Positions 26,456 through 35,955 are shown, counted from the first letter of the stretch. The stretch is DNA of 64,000 nt from an uncultured Paracoccaceae bacterium (GCA_947493255.1 CANLQK010000001.1:372001-436000); one strand, 5' to 3'. Program-made: numbers and translations. Notes: generated by a model from the letters alone, not told the origin.

Positions 26456-27400
26456 ATGAACGCCCAATCGCAGGAAATTGTTTTTCACAACTACCCCCAG
26501 TCCCCCGTCGCCGAAAAGGTACGTGTGGCGTTTGGAATCAAGGGGTTATCATGGCGTGATGTTGAGATCCCGCGTTTGCCGCCCAAACCATTTGTGACGG
26601 CCCTGACAGGGGGATACCGCCGCACGCCAGTTATGCAAATCGGTGCGGATATATATTGCGACAGCCACTGCATCCTCCGTGAATTGGATCGCCGCTACCC
26701 TTATGCATCTTACATGCCAACCGCAGATGCGGGGCTCATGTGGTGCCTGAGCCGTTGGACAGATGGGGGTCTTTTCGATCTTGCTGTGAAGTTGGTGTTG
26801 GGGGCGCAGGGTGATAATTTGCCTGCTGACTTTGCCGAAGATCGCGGGCGGCTTTATTTAGGGGCTAATTGGGCTGAAGGGTTAAAGCGCGCGAACGCGC
26901 AATTGCCACATCTGGTGTCACAAATTCGCGCGCCGCTGTCTTGGTTGAATGATGTACTTGGGGATGGGCGGGCATTTTTGCTTGGGGAGGCTCCCGCCGC
27001 GATTGATGCGCAAATCTATCATGTTGTTTGGTTTATCCGTGGGCGTTGGGAAGGCGGGGTCGCGATGCTTTCGGAGTTTCCGAAGTTGACCGAATGGGAA
27101 GATCGGGTGCGCGCGCTTGGTCATGGAACGTCTAGCCCGATGGAGCCGCAAGCGGCAATTGATCTGGCTTTGGCATCAACGCCTTTGGGGCAATCTGGCG
27201 TCGCCCCGAACGAGCCGCAGAACTTGGCCCTTGGAACGGCGGTAACTGTGCACCCTGATGTGGACGGGGGTGAGCAAGGGGTCGCAGGGACCGTGGTTTA
27301 TGCGGATATGAATGTGATCACCGTAGAACGGCAGGCCGATGATGTCGGCGTGGTCCATGTTCATTTTCCGAGAGCAGGCTACCGGATCGAGATCGACTGA
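26456..27400 (+). CDS. Glutathione S-transferase family protein with C-terminal extension
   Basis: A 314-residue protein. Residues 1-85 form the thioredoxin-like GST N-domain (IVFHNYPQSPVAEKVRVAFG, then RRTPVMQIGADIYCDSHCI containing the cis-Pro of the glutathione site). Residues about 90-225 are the helical GST C-domain. The last 80 or so residues (GTAVTVHPDVDGGEQGVAG to the end) form an extra, probably beta-rich, module that normal 200-220-residue GSTs lack. ATG at 26456 is chosen because homology starts there. The substrate is unknown; detoxification or dehalogenation are usual roles. Confidence 0.84.
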   Translation: MNAQSQEIVFHNYPQSPVAEKVRVAFGIKGLSWRDVEIPRLPPKPFVTALTGGYRRTPVMQIGADIYCDSHCILRELDRRYPYASYMPTADAGLMWCLSRWTDGGLFDLAVKLVLGAQGDNLPADFAEDRGRLYLGANWAEGLKRANAQLPHLVSQIRAPLSWLNDVLGDGRAFLLGEAPAAIDAQIYHVVWFIRGRWEGGVAMLSEFPKLTEWEDRVRALGHGTSSPMEPQAAIDLALASTPLGQSGVAPNEPQNLALGTAVTVHPDVDGGEQGVAGTVVYADMNVITVERQADDVGVVHVHFPRAGYRIEID

Positions 27401-27423
27401 GCCAACGGCCGGAGTTTCAGGCC

Positions 27424-27978
27424 CTACGCAAACGGGCGCAGAGCTGCTTCGAGGCCCTGCACATCGGGCACCACGGTGATGAAGTCTTTTAGGGATGCAT
27501 CTGCAAAACCTTTGTCGACGATATGATCAATCATGGATAGCATCGGATCCCAGTAGCCGTTCGTGTTCACAACGATGACGGGTTTGTCGTGCAATTCCAG
27601 TTGCCGCCATGTAAGTGCTTCGAACATTTCATCAAGTGATCCGGCGCCACCTGGAAGCACAACAATAGCGTCAGCGTTCATCAGCATTACTTTTTTGCGC
27701 TCGTGCATAGTTTCGGTGATGATGAAGCTGGTTAGGTCCGATTTGCCGACTTCCCATTTGACCAGATGTTCTGGGATTACCCCAAATGTTTCACCACCGT
27801 GTTTTTGGGCCGCGCGCGCGACCCGCCCCATGAGGCCAACATCACCGGCGCCATAGACCAATCGCCAGCCATTTTGAGCCAACATTTTTCCGGATTCTTC
27901 GGCAGCCTTAGCAAAGGCAGGATCTGTGCCATCACGGGACCCGCAGTAAACACAGACAGAATAGGGGCGTAGGGGCAT
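27424..27978 (-). CDS. LOG-family protein (TIGR00730), putative nucleoside-5'-monophosphate phosphoribohydrolase
   Basis: A 184-residue Rossmann-like protein of the LONELY GUY family, which cleaves cytokinin nucleotides or ordinary purine nucleotides to the free base. It has VCVYCGSRDGTDPAF at the N-terminus, LVYGAGDVGLMGRVA, the MHERKKVM motif and PGGAGSLDEMFEALTW, a variant of the PGGxGTxxE active-site signature with Ser for Thr. ATG at 27978 gives the normal family length; the upstream open frame overlaps the divergent LysM gene and is not real. In bacteria it may be a nucleotide salvage or house-cleaning enzyme. Confidence 0.87.
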   Translation of the reverse strand: MPLRPYSVCVYCGSRDGTDPAFAKAAEESGKMLAQNGWRLVYGAGDVGLMGRVARAAQKHGGETFGVIPEHLVKWEVGKSDLTSFIITETMHERKKVMLMNADAIVVLPGGAGSLDEMFEALTWRQLELHDKPVIVVNTNGYWDPMLSMIDHIVDKGFADASLKDFITVVPDVQGLEAALRPFA

Positions 27979-28103
27979 AGATTTGGTCCGATCACGAGGT
28001 AGTGGGGGATGCAAAGCACCTTTTGACCCCTGATAGCGCCGTTGATACACTCTGCCAACCGGTGCTGCGGAATGCGGGCGTCGGAACGTTGGGGGAGACA
28101 AAC

Positions 28104-29516
28104 GTGCAGACATCTTCACTTGCTCTACTAGGTGGCGGCGCGGTTGCCGTCGCCGTTGGGGCAGCAATTTATTTGCGGCCATTGCCGGAGCCAGAACGTG
28201 CAGCGGTTGAGCCGTCAGAAGTGGTGGCAGTTGAAGAGGCTGTCGCCGGGTTTGGAACGACGGATGAGCCTGAGAAACTAGCTGACCTCGGGGACGGAGG
28301 CGTCGATGAAACTGGGGAAGCCGCCGCACAGTCGGTCGCTGTCACAGAGGCCGAGGCCTCAGTTGAGGAAACTGTCGAACCTGCGGATGACACCCAAGAC
28401 GAGACTGCCGATATCGCGGCACAGCCGGATGATGTTCCTGACGTAATTCCCGCCGACCCTCCGCCGGCCGTTAGTCCAGTGCTAACAGAATTCCGCTTTG
28501 AAGCAGATGGTGCGGTTCTTGTCAGCGGCATGGCGGACATTGGGACAGAGGTCGCTATTTTGATCGATGGAACCGAAGTTGACCGCCTAGAGGTAGGGTT
28601 TGATGGCGCGTTCTTTTACACAGGGTTCTTAGGATTTTCAGACAACCCACGTGTGTTGTCCGTGGTGGCAGACCCTGATGGCGCCGAACTGTTGGCTGAC
28701 CGTACGTTTGTTATGGCGGCCAACCCAGAGCCTGTCGTTGTTGCGCAAGTCGAACACACACCAGAAGTCGCGGCGACCGAAGAGGCTCCAACATCAGACG
28801 AAGAAGTTGTACAGCCTCTTCAAGAACAACAAATTGAAGAACTAACGAGTGAAGAACCAACGAGTGAAGAGCCACAAAGTGAAGATCCGCTCATCGAAGA
28901 GACCGTACCTAGCGAAGAACCAGTGGTTGCAGAGACAGTGGTGGAGGACCCTGTTGCACCCGCAATTCTATCCGTGACCGAAGATGGGGTAGACGTTGTT
29001 CGTGCACCAATCGCGGATACATCACCCGAAGTCATGTCGACAGTGGCGTTGGACGCAATCACCTATGACACCGACGGAGAAGTGGTGTTGCAAGGGCGGG
29101 CCTTGGGCGAAGGGTTCGTTCAGGTCTATGTAGATAATGCACCGATTAGCAGACTGCCGGTCGAGGCCGATGGGTCGTGGCGTGGCGACCTGCCAGATGT
29201 AGACAAAGGCGTTTATACGTTGCGCATTGATGAAGTTGATGAGGACGGCGATGTGGTTAGCCGTATCGAAACGCCATTCCTTCGAGAAGACCCCGAAACC
29301 GTTGCAGAGGCTCTTGAAGAAGAAGTCACGGATCCCGAATTTTCGGTGGCGACACGTACTGTTCAACCCGGCTCAACACTATGGGCGATTGCGGAAGAAC
29401 GGTATGGATCTGGGGTGTTGTTTGTCACTGTGTTTGAAGCCAATCGTGATCGGATTCGTGACCCAGACCTGATATACCCTGGTCAGGTGTTTGTCCTGCC
29501 AAACGGAACAGAATGA
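28104..29516 (+). CDS. Membrane-anchored LysM-domain protein with acidic linker
   Basis: A 470-residue envelope protein. An N-terminal hydrophobic segment (SLALLGGGAVAVAVGAAIYL) anchors it. Residues about 30-140 are very acidic (many Glu/Asp/Val/Ala), followed by two Ig-like or beta-sandwich modules separated by a Glu/Pro/Ser-rich linker containing EEPTSEEPQSEDP repeats. A C-terminal LysM domain (TVQPGSTLWAIAEERYGSGV to YPGQVFVLP) should bind peptidoglycan. GTG at 28104, with GGGGGAGA six bases upstream, is the likely start. It overlaps the next gene, xdhC, by four bases, an odd pairing of an envelope protein with a molybdenum-enzyme maturation factor. Confidence 0.8.
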   Translation: MQTSSLALLGGGAVAVAVGAAIYLRPLPEPERAAVEPSEVVAVEEAVAGFGTTDEPEKLADLGDGGVDETGEAAAQSVAVTEAEASVEETVEPADDTQDETADIAAQPDDVPDVIPADPPPAVSPVLTEFRFEADGAVLVSGMADIGTEVAILIDGTEVDRLEVGFDGAFFYTGFLGFSDNPRVLSVVADPDGAELLADRTFVMAANPEPVVVAQVEHTPEVAATEEAPTSDEEVVQPLQEQQIEELTSEEPTSEEPQSEDPLIEETVPSEEPVVAETVVEDPVAPAILSVTEDGVDVVRAPIADTSPEVMSTVALDAITYDTDGEVVLQGRALGEGFVQVYVDNAPISRLPVEADGSWRGDLPDVDKGVYTLRIDEVDEDGDVVSRIETPFLREDPETVAEALEEEVTDPEFSVATRTVQPGSTLWAIAEERYGSGVLFVTVFEANRDRIRDPDLIYPGQVFVLPNGTE

Positions 29517-30481
29517 GCGACGCAGCGGGCCTCTCTGGCCGTGCGTTGGCGTGGCATCGCGACGGCGGCGAGGTCGCAATTGCTACGGTGGTCGAAACAT
29601 GGGGATCTGCACCGCGACCAGTGGGCAGCCAACTGGTCGTCGATGGTACAGGCCGTATGGAAGGGTCGGTATCTGGCGGGTGTGTTGAAGGGGCCGTGAT
29701 CGTTGAAGCATTGGACGCGATGAAAGATGGCGGCGCACGGTTGCTGGAATTCGGCGTCAGCGATGATGAAGCCTTTGCCGTGGGGCTGGCCTGCGGAGGG
29801 CGAATTCGGGTTTTGGTGGAGCCCGTTGGAGGCGCCTTACCTGTCGAAGTGTTGCAGGAAATCGTAGGGGCCCGTTTAGATCGCCGTGCGGTCGGTTATG
29901 TGGCTGACCTACAGGGTGCAGCGCGCCAAGTTGTTGGTGCAGCTAGGTTTGCCGATCGGTTCCGATTGGACAAGTCGGGTACAGAAGAAGACGGGCGTAC
30001 TTTTGTGGCGGTCCACAACCCGCCATTGCGGATGGTTGTGGTTGGTGGAGTTCACATCGCCCAACATCTTTTGCCGATGGCCCGAAACTGTGGGTACGAT
30101 GTGTGCCTTGTTGATCCGAGGCCTGCATTTGCATCTCCAGACCGATTTCCCGACACAGTGATTTCTGAAGATTGGCCAGATGCAGCATTAGAGGACATTG
30201 GCCTTGATGCCCGCACAGCCGTTGTGACACTTACTCATGACCCTAAACTTGATGATCCTGCAATTTACACAACCTTAAGAACGGATGTGTTTTACCTTGG
30301 GTGTCTGGGGTCAAAACGAACCCATGCCAAGCGCGTTGACCGGCTGATGAAGGCAGGCGTTAGCGCGGCTGACATAGCCCGAATTCACGCGCCAGTCGGG
30401 TTGGACATTGGCGGTCGATCCCCATCGGAGATCGCTGTCAGCATTATGGCGCAAGTAACGGAACGGTTGCGCAAAGGGTAG
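29513..30481 (+). CDS. xdhC: XdhC/CoxI-family molybdenum hydroxylase maturation factor
   Basis: A 322-residue protein with an N-terminal XdhC_CoxI domain (VETWGSAPRPVGSQLVVDG, SGGCVEGAVI, LACGGRIRVLVEP) and a C-terminal Rossmann domain (LRMVVVGGVHIAQHLLPMA, FYLGCLGSKRTHAKR, PVGLDIGGRSPSEIAVSI). XdhC binds the molybdenum cofactor and aids its sulfuration and insertion into xanthine-dehydrogenase-type enzymes. Its ATG overlaps the LysM gene stop, and five bases separate it from the molybdopterin-binding gene. The target is most likely the CoxL-type enzyme encoded from 32186. Confidence 0.9.
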   Translation: MSDAAGLSGRALAWHRDGGEVAIATVVETWGSAPRPVGSQLVVDGTGRMEGSVSGGCVEGAVIVEALDAMKDGGARLLEFGVSDDEAFAVGLACGGRIRVLVEPVGGALPVEVLQEIVGARLDRRAVGYVADLQGAARQVVGAARFADRFRLDKSGTEEDGRTFVAVHNPPLRMVVVGGVHIAQHLLPMARNCGYDVCLVDPRPAFASPDRFPDTVISEDWPDAALEDIGLDARTAVVTLTHDPKLDDPAIYTTLRTDVFYLGCLGSKRTHAKRVDRLMKAGVSAADIARIHAPVGLDIGGRSPSEIAVSIMAQVTERLRKG

Positions 30482-30485
30482 GGCG

Positions 30486-31496
30486 ATGAAATTTGACAAA
30501 CGGCTAAAAGTTCAAACGCACAATGTGATGATTGAACAGGCCGCAATTGCCGCGTCTGAGGATCAGTTTTCAAATTTCTTTTGGGGAACGGGCAGTAACC
30601 CCAATCTTACCAGCGCAAATTTGGGTGTCTCTGAAGATGCACAGAACGGTGAACTGGAACCACGTCGTGCTGCGCTAAGTGTTTCAGATGCAGTGGTTAG
30701 CGCGTCAAATGCACAGGATTTCGCCGTGAAGGCCTGTCATGATGACCTTGTAAAGGTCATCGCGAAATGCGCCGGTGTACTGACGTTGGATGTTGGGCGG
30801 ATTGTTGAAATTAACAAAATTGCACCCGTAGTTTCGTTTGCGACCCTCCCAAACCTGACGCGGGTCGTGGCTGGAAACGTCGTCGCGGCGATCAAGGTTG
30901 TGTCCCGTTCTGTGCAAGAGGAAGAGTTGTCGAGGATCTGTAGAGTTGTTCGGCAATCTGCCTGCGATCTATTAACTATTCGGGGTGCCGTGCGCACAAC
31001 TGCAACCTTGATAGAGACGCAGCATCCGGGTTCACGGTTTGCCCCGAACGGGCGTCGAACAGTCGACGAACGGTTGGACCGCTTAGGCGCGCGCCTTGTG
31101 CAGGTCAAAGATGTCCCGCACACAGAAGATGCAATTGCGCAGGCCATTTCGCAGACGGACGCCGACATGATCATCATGTTGACCGCGGCCCCGACATCCA
31201 GCCTGACCGATTGCGCACCGCAAGGATTGCAGAAGGCTGGTGGCACGGTGGATCGGTTTGGAATGCCTGTTCATCCAGGTTCGGGGCTGTTTATTGGTAC
31301 GCATGATGGACGGCCGGTGGTGTGCATGCCAACCAGCGCGCGCTCGCTCGCGTCAAATGGTGCGGATTGGGTGCTTGAACGTTTGGTGTGTGGAATATCG
31401 GTAACTTCGGACGATATTGCAAATATGGCCGTTGGTGGGGTTCTGTCAGTCGGCCGAGAGCATAGCGGCGCACGCGGATTTACCTCCCTGAATTAA
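30486..31496 (+). CDS. Molybdopterin-binding (MoCF-domain) protein
   Basis: A 336-residue protein resembling the molybdopterin-binding MoeA/CinA-like proteins found next to xanthine-dehydrogenase-type operons. The region from about residue 155 (ICRVVRQSACDLLTIRG) through ADMIIMLTAAPTSSLTDCAP and GTVDRFGMPVHPGSGLFIG to RPVVCMPTSARSLASNGADW fits the MoCF fold, with DRFGMPVHPGSGLFIG the best-preserved motif. It lies between xdhC and the coxS-coxL-coxM genes and probably acts in loading or modifying the cofactor of that enzyme. It lacks the domain set of a full MoeA. Ends about 90 bases before coxS. Confidence 0.78.
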   Translation: MKFDKRLKVQTHNVMIEQAAIAASEDQFSNFFWGTGSNPNLTSANLGVSEDAQNGELEPRRAALSVSDAVVSASNAQDFAVKACHDDLVKVIAKCAGVLTLDVGRIVEINKIAPVVSFATLPNLTRVVAGNVVAAIKVVSRSVQEEELSRICRVVRQSACDLLTIRGAVRTTATLIETQHPGSRFAPNGRRTVDERLDRLGARLVQVKDVPHTEDAIAQAISQTDADMIIMLTAAPTSSLTDCAPQGLQKAGGTVDRFGMPVHPGSGLFIGTHDGRPVVCMPTSARSLASNGADWVLERLVCGISVTSDDIANMAVGGVLSVGREHSGARGFTSLN

Positions 31497-31584
31497 GCTA
31501 GGTTTGTCTTCACGAAAAAAAGTGTTCTAAAGTGGTACAACCCATGGTTAAATCGATTTAGCTTAGCTGATCTGGGAGGATGCC

Positions 31585-32070
31585 ATGGCTCAAGTCTCTA
31601 TGACTGTAAACGGCAAAACGGTAAGCGCCGATGTCGAAGGGCGCACGCTTTTGTCCGAGTTTTTACGAAGTGATCTTCATTTAACAGGAACGCACGTAGG
31701 TTGTGACACAAGCCAATGTGGGGCCTGTGTTGTTCATGTAAACGGGGATGCGGTTAAAGCCTGCACTATGTTCGCGGCAGAAGCAGACGGCGCAGATGTT
31801 GGCACCATTGAAGGTCAAGCTAATGAAGATGGGACGTTGAACAACATCCAGCAAGCGTTTCAGGATCATCACGGATTGCAATGTGGGTTTTGCACGCCCG
31901 GTATGGTCATGTCTGCCGCGGCCTTGTTGAAAGATAACCCAAAGCCATCTGAACATGATGTGCGTGCCTATCTTGAAGGCAATATCTGCCGCTGTACGGG
32001 ATACCACAACATCGTAAAGGCTATCATGGCCGCATCTGGACAGGATGTATCATCTATCGCAGCTGAATAG
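31585..32070 (+). CDS. coxS: CoxS-type [2Fe-2S] subunit of a form II CO-dehydrogenase-like enzyme
   Basis: A 161-residue iron-sulfur subunit. The plant-type ferredoxin cluster uses Cys40, Cys45, Cys48 and Cys60 ([14 protein letters not shown] and VKACTMF). The second cluster uses [11 protein letters not shown] and [11 protein letters not shown] in the C-terminal helical domain. The subunit transfers electrons from the Mo site of CoxL to the FAD of CoxM. ATG at 31585 has GGGAGGA upstream. A perfect 12-bp hairpin lies between it and coxL. Gene order S-L-M is that of form II enzymes. Confidence 0.92.
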   Translation: MAQVSMTVNGKTVSADVEGRTLLSEFLRSDLHLTGTHVGCDTSQCGACVVHVNGDAVKACTMFAAEADGADVGTIEGQANEDGTLNNIQQAFQDHHGLQCGFCTPGMVMSAAALLKDNPKPSEHDVRAYLEGNICRCTGYHNIVKAIMAASGQDVSSIAAE

Positions 32071-32122
32071 ACGTTTTTTGGGACCAGACGACGCGGATTG
32101 ATTTCGATTGATCTGCACGTCC

Positions 32123-32158
32123 CCCTTGGTCTGCTTCGGGGAGGAGGCAGACCAAGGG
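32123..32158 (+). promoter_or_regulatory. 12-bp intercistronic hairpin between coxS and coxL
   Basis: CCCTTGGTCTGC (32123-32134) pairs perfectly with GCAGACCAAGGG (32147-32158) around a 12-base loop. No T-run follows. It lies about 27 bases before the coxL start and is a candidate mRNA processing or stability element that could set the ratio of S to L subunit. Confidence 0.6.
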
Positions 32159-32185
32159 CGTGGACCCACATAGGGAGGACTACAC

Positions 32186-34567
32186 ATGCCAAAGGATAAT
32201 GCAGACGAAAAAGGCGGGATTGGCGCAGCCACCACGCGCCGTGAAGATTTCCGGTTCTTGACCGGAGCAGGCCAATACACCGATGACATCACGTTGCAGG
32301 GGCAAACCCATGCGGTTTTTGCCCGTTCTGATGTCGCGAATGGGGTGATCAAATCCATTGATACGTCAACAGCGATGGGGATGCCTGGTGTTCTTGCAAT
32401 CTTTACCGGTGAAGATTTTGTCGACGTTGGAGGGAACCCTGCAGGTTGGTTGATCAACAGTCGTGACGGCGAACCGATGAAAGAACCCAAGCGGCCCGTC
32501 TTGGCCCACGGAAAGGTACGCCATGTCGGGGATGCTTATGCCGCTGTTATCGCGGAGACGAAACAGCAAGCCCAAGATGCAGTAGAAGCGATTGAAGCTG
32601 ATATTGAAGAGCTGCCCGCTGTGATTGATATGGCATCTGCAGTAGCAGGCGGCGGGCTGGTTCACGACGAGATTGAAACCAACGTCTGTTTTGATTGGGG
32701 TTGGATCGAAGATAACCGCGCGGCCACAGATGCGGCGATAAAGGCAGCGCCTCATGTGACGACACTAGAGTTGGTGAACAACCGTCTTGTTCCTAATGCG
32801 ATGGAGCCAAGGGCGTCTATTGCCGACTATAATGCTGGTACGGACGAGTACACGCTATACACAACGAGCCAAAACCCGCATTTGACACGTTTGCTGATCA
32901 GCGCATTTGTCTTGGGAATCCCAGAGAACAAGCTAAGGGTTGTCGCACCGGATGTAGGTGGCGGATTTGGGTCAAAGATCTATCACTATGGTGAAGAGGC
33001 ATTGGTGCTGGCTGCAGCCAAAAAGTTGAAGCGCCCTGTAAAGTGGACGGCGAGTCGTTCGGAGGCCTTTCTTACGGATGCCCATGGCCGTGACCACGTG
33101 ACGAAAATTGAACTCGCGTGCGAAAAAGACGGCACATTCATTGCCTTCCGAACAGAGACAATGGCCAACGTTGGGGCATATTTGTCAAATTTCTCGACAG
33201 CGACGCCAACGTTTTTGCATGGGACACTGATGGCGGGCAATTACACAGTCCCCAATGTTTATGTGAACGTTAAGGCAGTGTTTACCAATACAGCCCCCGT
33301 TGACGCGTACCGTGGCGCTGGGCGACCAGAGGCGACCTATTCCATCGAGCGTGTTATCGACATGTGTGCCCGAGAGTTGGGAATAGACCCGATAGAGCTA
33401 CGTCGTAAGAATTTCGTCAAACCAGACCAATACCCGTTCGCCAGTGCTGCAGGGTTAGAATACGACAGCGGCAATTACGATGCGCAGATGGATAAGCTAG
33501 AGGCATTGATCGACCGTGATGGTTTTGCGGCCCGTCGTGCAGAGAGCGAGAAGAACGGAAAGCTGCGTGGGTTGGGCGTAAACGCCTATATCGAAGCCTG
33601 CGGGATCGCGCCGTCCAACTTGGTCGGTATACTTGGGTCTCGCGTGGGGCTTTATGATGCTGCAACCGTGCGGGTGAATGCGACTGGCAACTTAAGTGTG
33701 ATGGTCGGGGCGCATAGTCACGGGCAGGGGCATGAAACCGCATTCCCGCAGGTGGTGGCCGATATGTTGGGGGTCGATCCTGCCAGCATTGATATCGTTC
33801 ACGGGGACACGGCAAAGATCCCGTTCGGGATGGGGACCTATGGGTCGCGGTCGTTGGCCGTGTGTGGGTCTGCTGTGGTTCGCGCCACCGAAAAGATCAT
33901 TGCGAAGGCTAAAAAGATAGCAGCGCATATGTTGGAAGCCGCTGAAGGTGATATTGAGCTGTCTGATGGGCAGTTCAGCGTTGCTGGTACGGACAAATCT
34001 GTAAGTTTTGGCGAAGTTGCTTTAAAAGCCTACATCCCGCATCAGTTCCCGATTGAAGATATAGAACCAGGTTTGGAAGAGACGGCGTTCTATGACCCTG
34101 CGAATTTCACGTACCCATCTGGGGCCTATGCCTGTGAAGTCGAGGTCGACCCCGAAACAGGGAAGGTCACCGTGGAACGCTTTGCTGCTGCTGATGATTT
34201 TGGCAACATCATTAACCCGATGATTGTGACTGGTCAGGTGCATGGGGGGCTTGGCCAAGGGATTGGGCAGGCGTTGATTGAACAGACGGCCTATGATGAA
34301 AGCGGCCAACTGCTGAGCGCGTCCTACATGGACTATGCTATGCCGCGCGCGGATGATCTGCCATTCTATCAGGTGGATCATTCAGATGGCACGCCCTGTA
34401 CGCACAACCCGTTGGGCGTGAAAGGCTGTGGTGAAGCAGGGGCCATCGGGTCGCCGCCTACTGTCGTTAATGCGGTGGTGGATGCGATTCAGTCGGGGGG
34501 CATGGATGTGACCCACGTAGATATGCCGCTTACGCCCGCGCGGGTTTGGAACGCAATGCAAGGGTAA
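32186..34567 (+). CDS. coxL: CoxL-type molybdopterin subunit, form II (xanthine dehydrogenase family)
   Basis: A 793-residue large subunit carrying the molybdopterin-cytosine-dinucleotide Mo site. Landmarks are [15 protein letters not shown] (about 257-271), the active-site loop AYRGAGR at 374-380 and the catalytic Glu in [15 protein letters not shown] near residue 750. True aerobic CO dehydrogenases (form I) carry AYxCSFR with a Cys at the loop; this protein has the form II/BMS sequence, so CO oxidation is doubtful and another aldehyde, purine or aromatic substrate is equally likely. Hairpins lie on both sides of the gene. Confidence 0.9.
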   Translation: MPKDNADEKGGIGAATTRREDFRFLTGAGQYTDDITLQGQTHAVFARSDVANGVIKSIDTSTAMGMPGVLAIFTGEDFVDVGGNPAGWLINSRDGEPMKEPKRPVLAHGKVRHVGDAYAAVIAETKQQAQDAVEAIEADIEELPAVIDMASAVAGGGLVHDEIETNVCFDWGWIEDNRAATDAAIKAAPHVTTLELVNNRLVPNAMEPRASIADYNAGTDEYTLYTTSQNPHLTRLLISAFVLGIPENKLRVVAPDVGGGFGSKIYHYGEEALVLAAAKKLKRPVKWTASRSEAFLTDAHGRDHVTKIELACEKDGTFIAFRTETMANVGAYLSNFSTATPTFLHGTLMAGNYTVPNVYVNVKAVFTNTAPVDAYRGAGRPEATYSIERVIDMCARELGIDPIELRRKNFVKPDQYPFASAAGLEYDSGNYDAQMDKLEALIDRDGFAARRAESEKNGKLRGLGVNAYIEACGIAPSNLVGILGSRVGLYDAATVRVNATGNLSVMVGAHSHGQGHETAFPQVVADMLGVDPASIDIVHGDTAKIPFGMGTYGSRSLAVCGSAVVRATEKIIAKAKKIAAHMLEAAEGDIELSDGQFSVAGTDKSVSFGEVALKAYIPHQFPIEDIEPGLEETAFYDPANFTYPSGAYACEVEVDPETGKVTVERFAAADDFGNIINPMIVTGQVHGGLGQGIGQALIEQTAYDESGQLLSASYMDYAMPRADDLPFYQVDHSDGTPCTHNPLGVKGCGEAGAIGSPPTVVNAVVDAIQSGGMDVTHVDMPLTPARVWNAMQG

Positions 34568-34575
34568 CACGGGCC

Positions 34576-34598
34576 TCGGATCAGTTGGACTGATCCGA
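34576..34598 (+). promoter_or_regulatory. 10-bp intercistronic hairpin between coxL and coxM
   Basis: TCGGATCAGT (34576-34585) and ACTGATCCGA (34589-34598) form a perfect stem with a three-base loop just after the coxL stop. There is only a short T-run some bases later, so it is probably a stability or attenuation element like the one before coxL. Confidence 0.55.
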
Positions 34599-34649
34599 TC
34601 CGCATGTTTTACGGGTCAATTATTGAATGACCCGAAGAAAGGATGAAAG

Positions 34650-35438
34650 ATGTATGAGTTTGATCTGACACGGCCTACAACAATTGCAGACGCGGTTGCG
34701 GCGCTTAACGAAGAAGATGCACAGGCGCTGGGCGGGGGGCAAACCCTGATCCCAACCATGAAACAACGATTGGCCATGCCGTCTAAATTGGTCAGCCTTG
34801 GCGCTATCCCTGAAATGAAGGGCGTTTGCATGTCAGATGCCGGCGAGGTGTGTATCGGTGGAGCGACGCCCCATGCTGTTGTTTCAGCCGAAGCAACGGC
34901 GTTTCCAGGGTTGGCAGATTTGGCTGGGCAGATTGGCGACCCTGCTGTACGAAACCGTGGTACGATTGGTGGATCGTTAGCTAACAATGACCCGTCTGCT
35001 TGTTATCCGGCCGCAGCATTGGCTGCCGGTGCGACGATTGTCACAAATTCCCGTGAAATCGCTGCAGATGATTTCTTTGAAGGGATGTTTGAAACGTCTT
35101 TGGAAGAAGGTGAAATCATCACCGAGGTACGCTTTCCGGTTCCAGAGGTATCCCATTACGAGAAATTCCTACAACCGGCATCTCGATTTGCTTTGGTGGG
35201 GGTAATGGTTGCAAAGTTCGCGGATGGTGTACGCGTGGCTGTTACTGGCGCATCCGAGAACGGTGTGTTTCGTTGGAAAGAGGCAGAACAAGCCTTGAGC
35301 GCTAATTTCTCTGCTGATGCAGTGTCGGATCTGGCGCTAAGTGGGGATGAGATGATCTCCGATTTGCATGGATCGGGCGAATACCGTGCGCACTTGGTAA
35401 ACGTCATGACAGGGCGGGCGGTTAAGGCGGCAAGCTAA
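34650..35438 (+). CDS. coxM: CoxM-type FAD-binding subunit
   Basis: A 262-residue flavoprotein subunit of the same molybdenum hydroxylase. The two FAD-binding motifs are ALGGGQTLIPTMKQRL (about 31-46) and the RNRGTIGGSLANNDPSACYP segment (about 102-121). The C-terminal domain corresponds to CO_deh_flav_C. ATG has AAAGGATG upstream. It is the last gene of the operon, and an intrinsic terminator follows within 30-60 bases of the stop. It passes electrons from CoxS to the quinone pool or to another acceptor. Confidence 0.91.
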   Translation: MYEFDLTRPTTIADAVAALNEEDAQALGGGQTLIPTMKQRLAMPSKLVSLGAIPEMKGVCMSDAGEVCIGGATPHAVVSAEATAFPGLADLAGQIGDPAVRNRGTIGGSLANNDPSACYPAAALAAGATIVTNSREIAADDFFEGMFETSLEEGEIITEVRFPVPEVSHYEKFLQPASRFALVGVMVAKFADGVRVAVTGASENGVFRWKEAEQALSANFSADAVSDLALSGDEMISDLHGSGEYRAHLVNVMTGRAVKAAS

Positions 35439-35463
35439 GCTCTGCCTGCCGTCCTTCTCGACG

Positions 35464-35499
35464 CCTGCGGACTCAAGCCACCCGCAGGTGCTTCTTTTT
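35464..35499 (+). terminator. Intrinsic terminator after coxM
   Basis: CCTGCGG (35464-35470) pairs with CCGCAGG (35482-35488), followed by TGCTTCTTTTT. The loop is longer than usual (11 bases), but position and T-rich tail support termination of the cox operon. Confidence 0.72.
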
Positions 35500-35523
35500 G
35501 GCGTCTAATGTGACTTGACCTGC

Positions 35524-35551
35524 TCAAACTAAACTGATTGGTTTAGTTTGA
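35524..35551. promoter_or_regulatory. Inverted-repeat operator upstream of a small membrane gene
   Basis: TCAAACTAAAC (35524-35534) and GTTTAGTTTGA (35541-35551) are perfect 11-base arms around a six-base spacer, ending 12 bases before the ATG at 35564. The AT-rich arms with short spacer look like a TetR-family operator rather than a terminator. No TetR gene is present in the window, so the regulator would act in trans. Confidence 0.55.
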
Positions 35552-35563
35552 AGCGGGGGTGCT

Positions 35564-35953
35564 ATGTTAGAGATCTGGAAAAGTTTCAGGCGGATGCCAG
35601 TTTGGGTGCAGGTGTGGGTTGCTTGTATTCTTGGGCCAATCAATATCGCGACGTTATACTATGTGTCACAACCTTACGGTATTCTGGTCGCCATACTGGC
35701 GATTGCCGGTATGGCCCCAAATATATTTATTATGAACCGCGAGCGCGGCTTGTCTAAAGCAATGGCGATCCCGCATGTAATCGTTTGGCCGATCCTACTT
35801 TGCGTAATTGCTGTTATTTTGGCGACCCAAGTGGGGCTGTCGCCCGCCCACTTACTCCTCTTGCAGCTTCTGTTCGCAATCGATTTTATCTCGCTGTGCT
35901 TCGATGTTCCGGAAACACGGGCTTGGCTGAAGGGCGACCGCGCGATTGCATGA
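35564..35953 (+). CDS. Small polytopic membrane protein, unknown function
   Basis: A 129-residue protein with about four hydrophobic segments: WVQVWVACILGPINIATLYYV, YGILVAILAIAGMAPNIFI, VIVWPILLCVIAVILATQVG and LLLLQLLFAIDFISLCFDV. A GCGGGGG site precedes the ATG. The operator-like inverted repeat directly upstream suggests tight repression by an unlinked regulator. A bidirectional terminator separates it from the convergent infC. I do not recognise a characterised family. Confidence 0.75.
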   Translation: MLEIWKSFRRMPVWVQVWVACILGPINIATLYYVSQPYGILVAILAIAGMAPNIFIMNRERGLSKAMAIPHVIVWPILLCVIAVILATQVGLSPAHLLLLQLLFAIDFISLCFDVPETRAWLKGDRAIA

Positions 35954-35955
35954 TC

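Noticed and set aside
27979-28329. N-terminal extension of the LOG-family protein
   Set aside because: The sequence is low-complexity Arg/Pro/Gln without family similarity and overlaps the LysM gene on the other strand.
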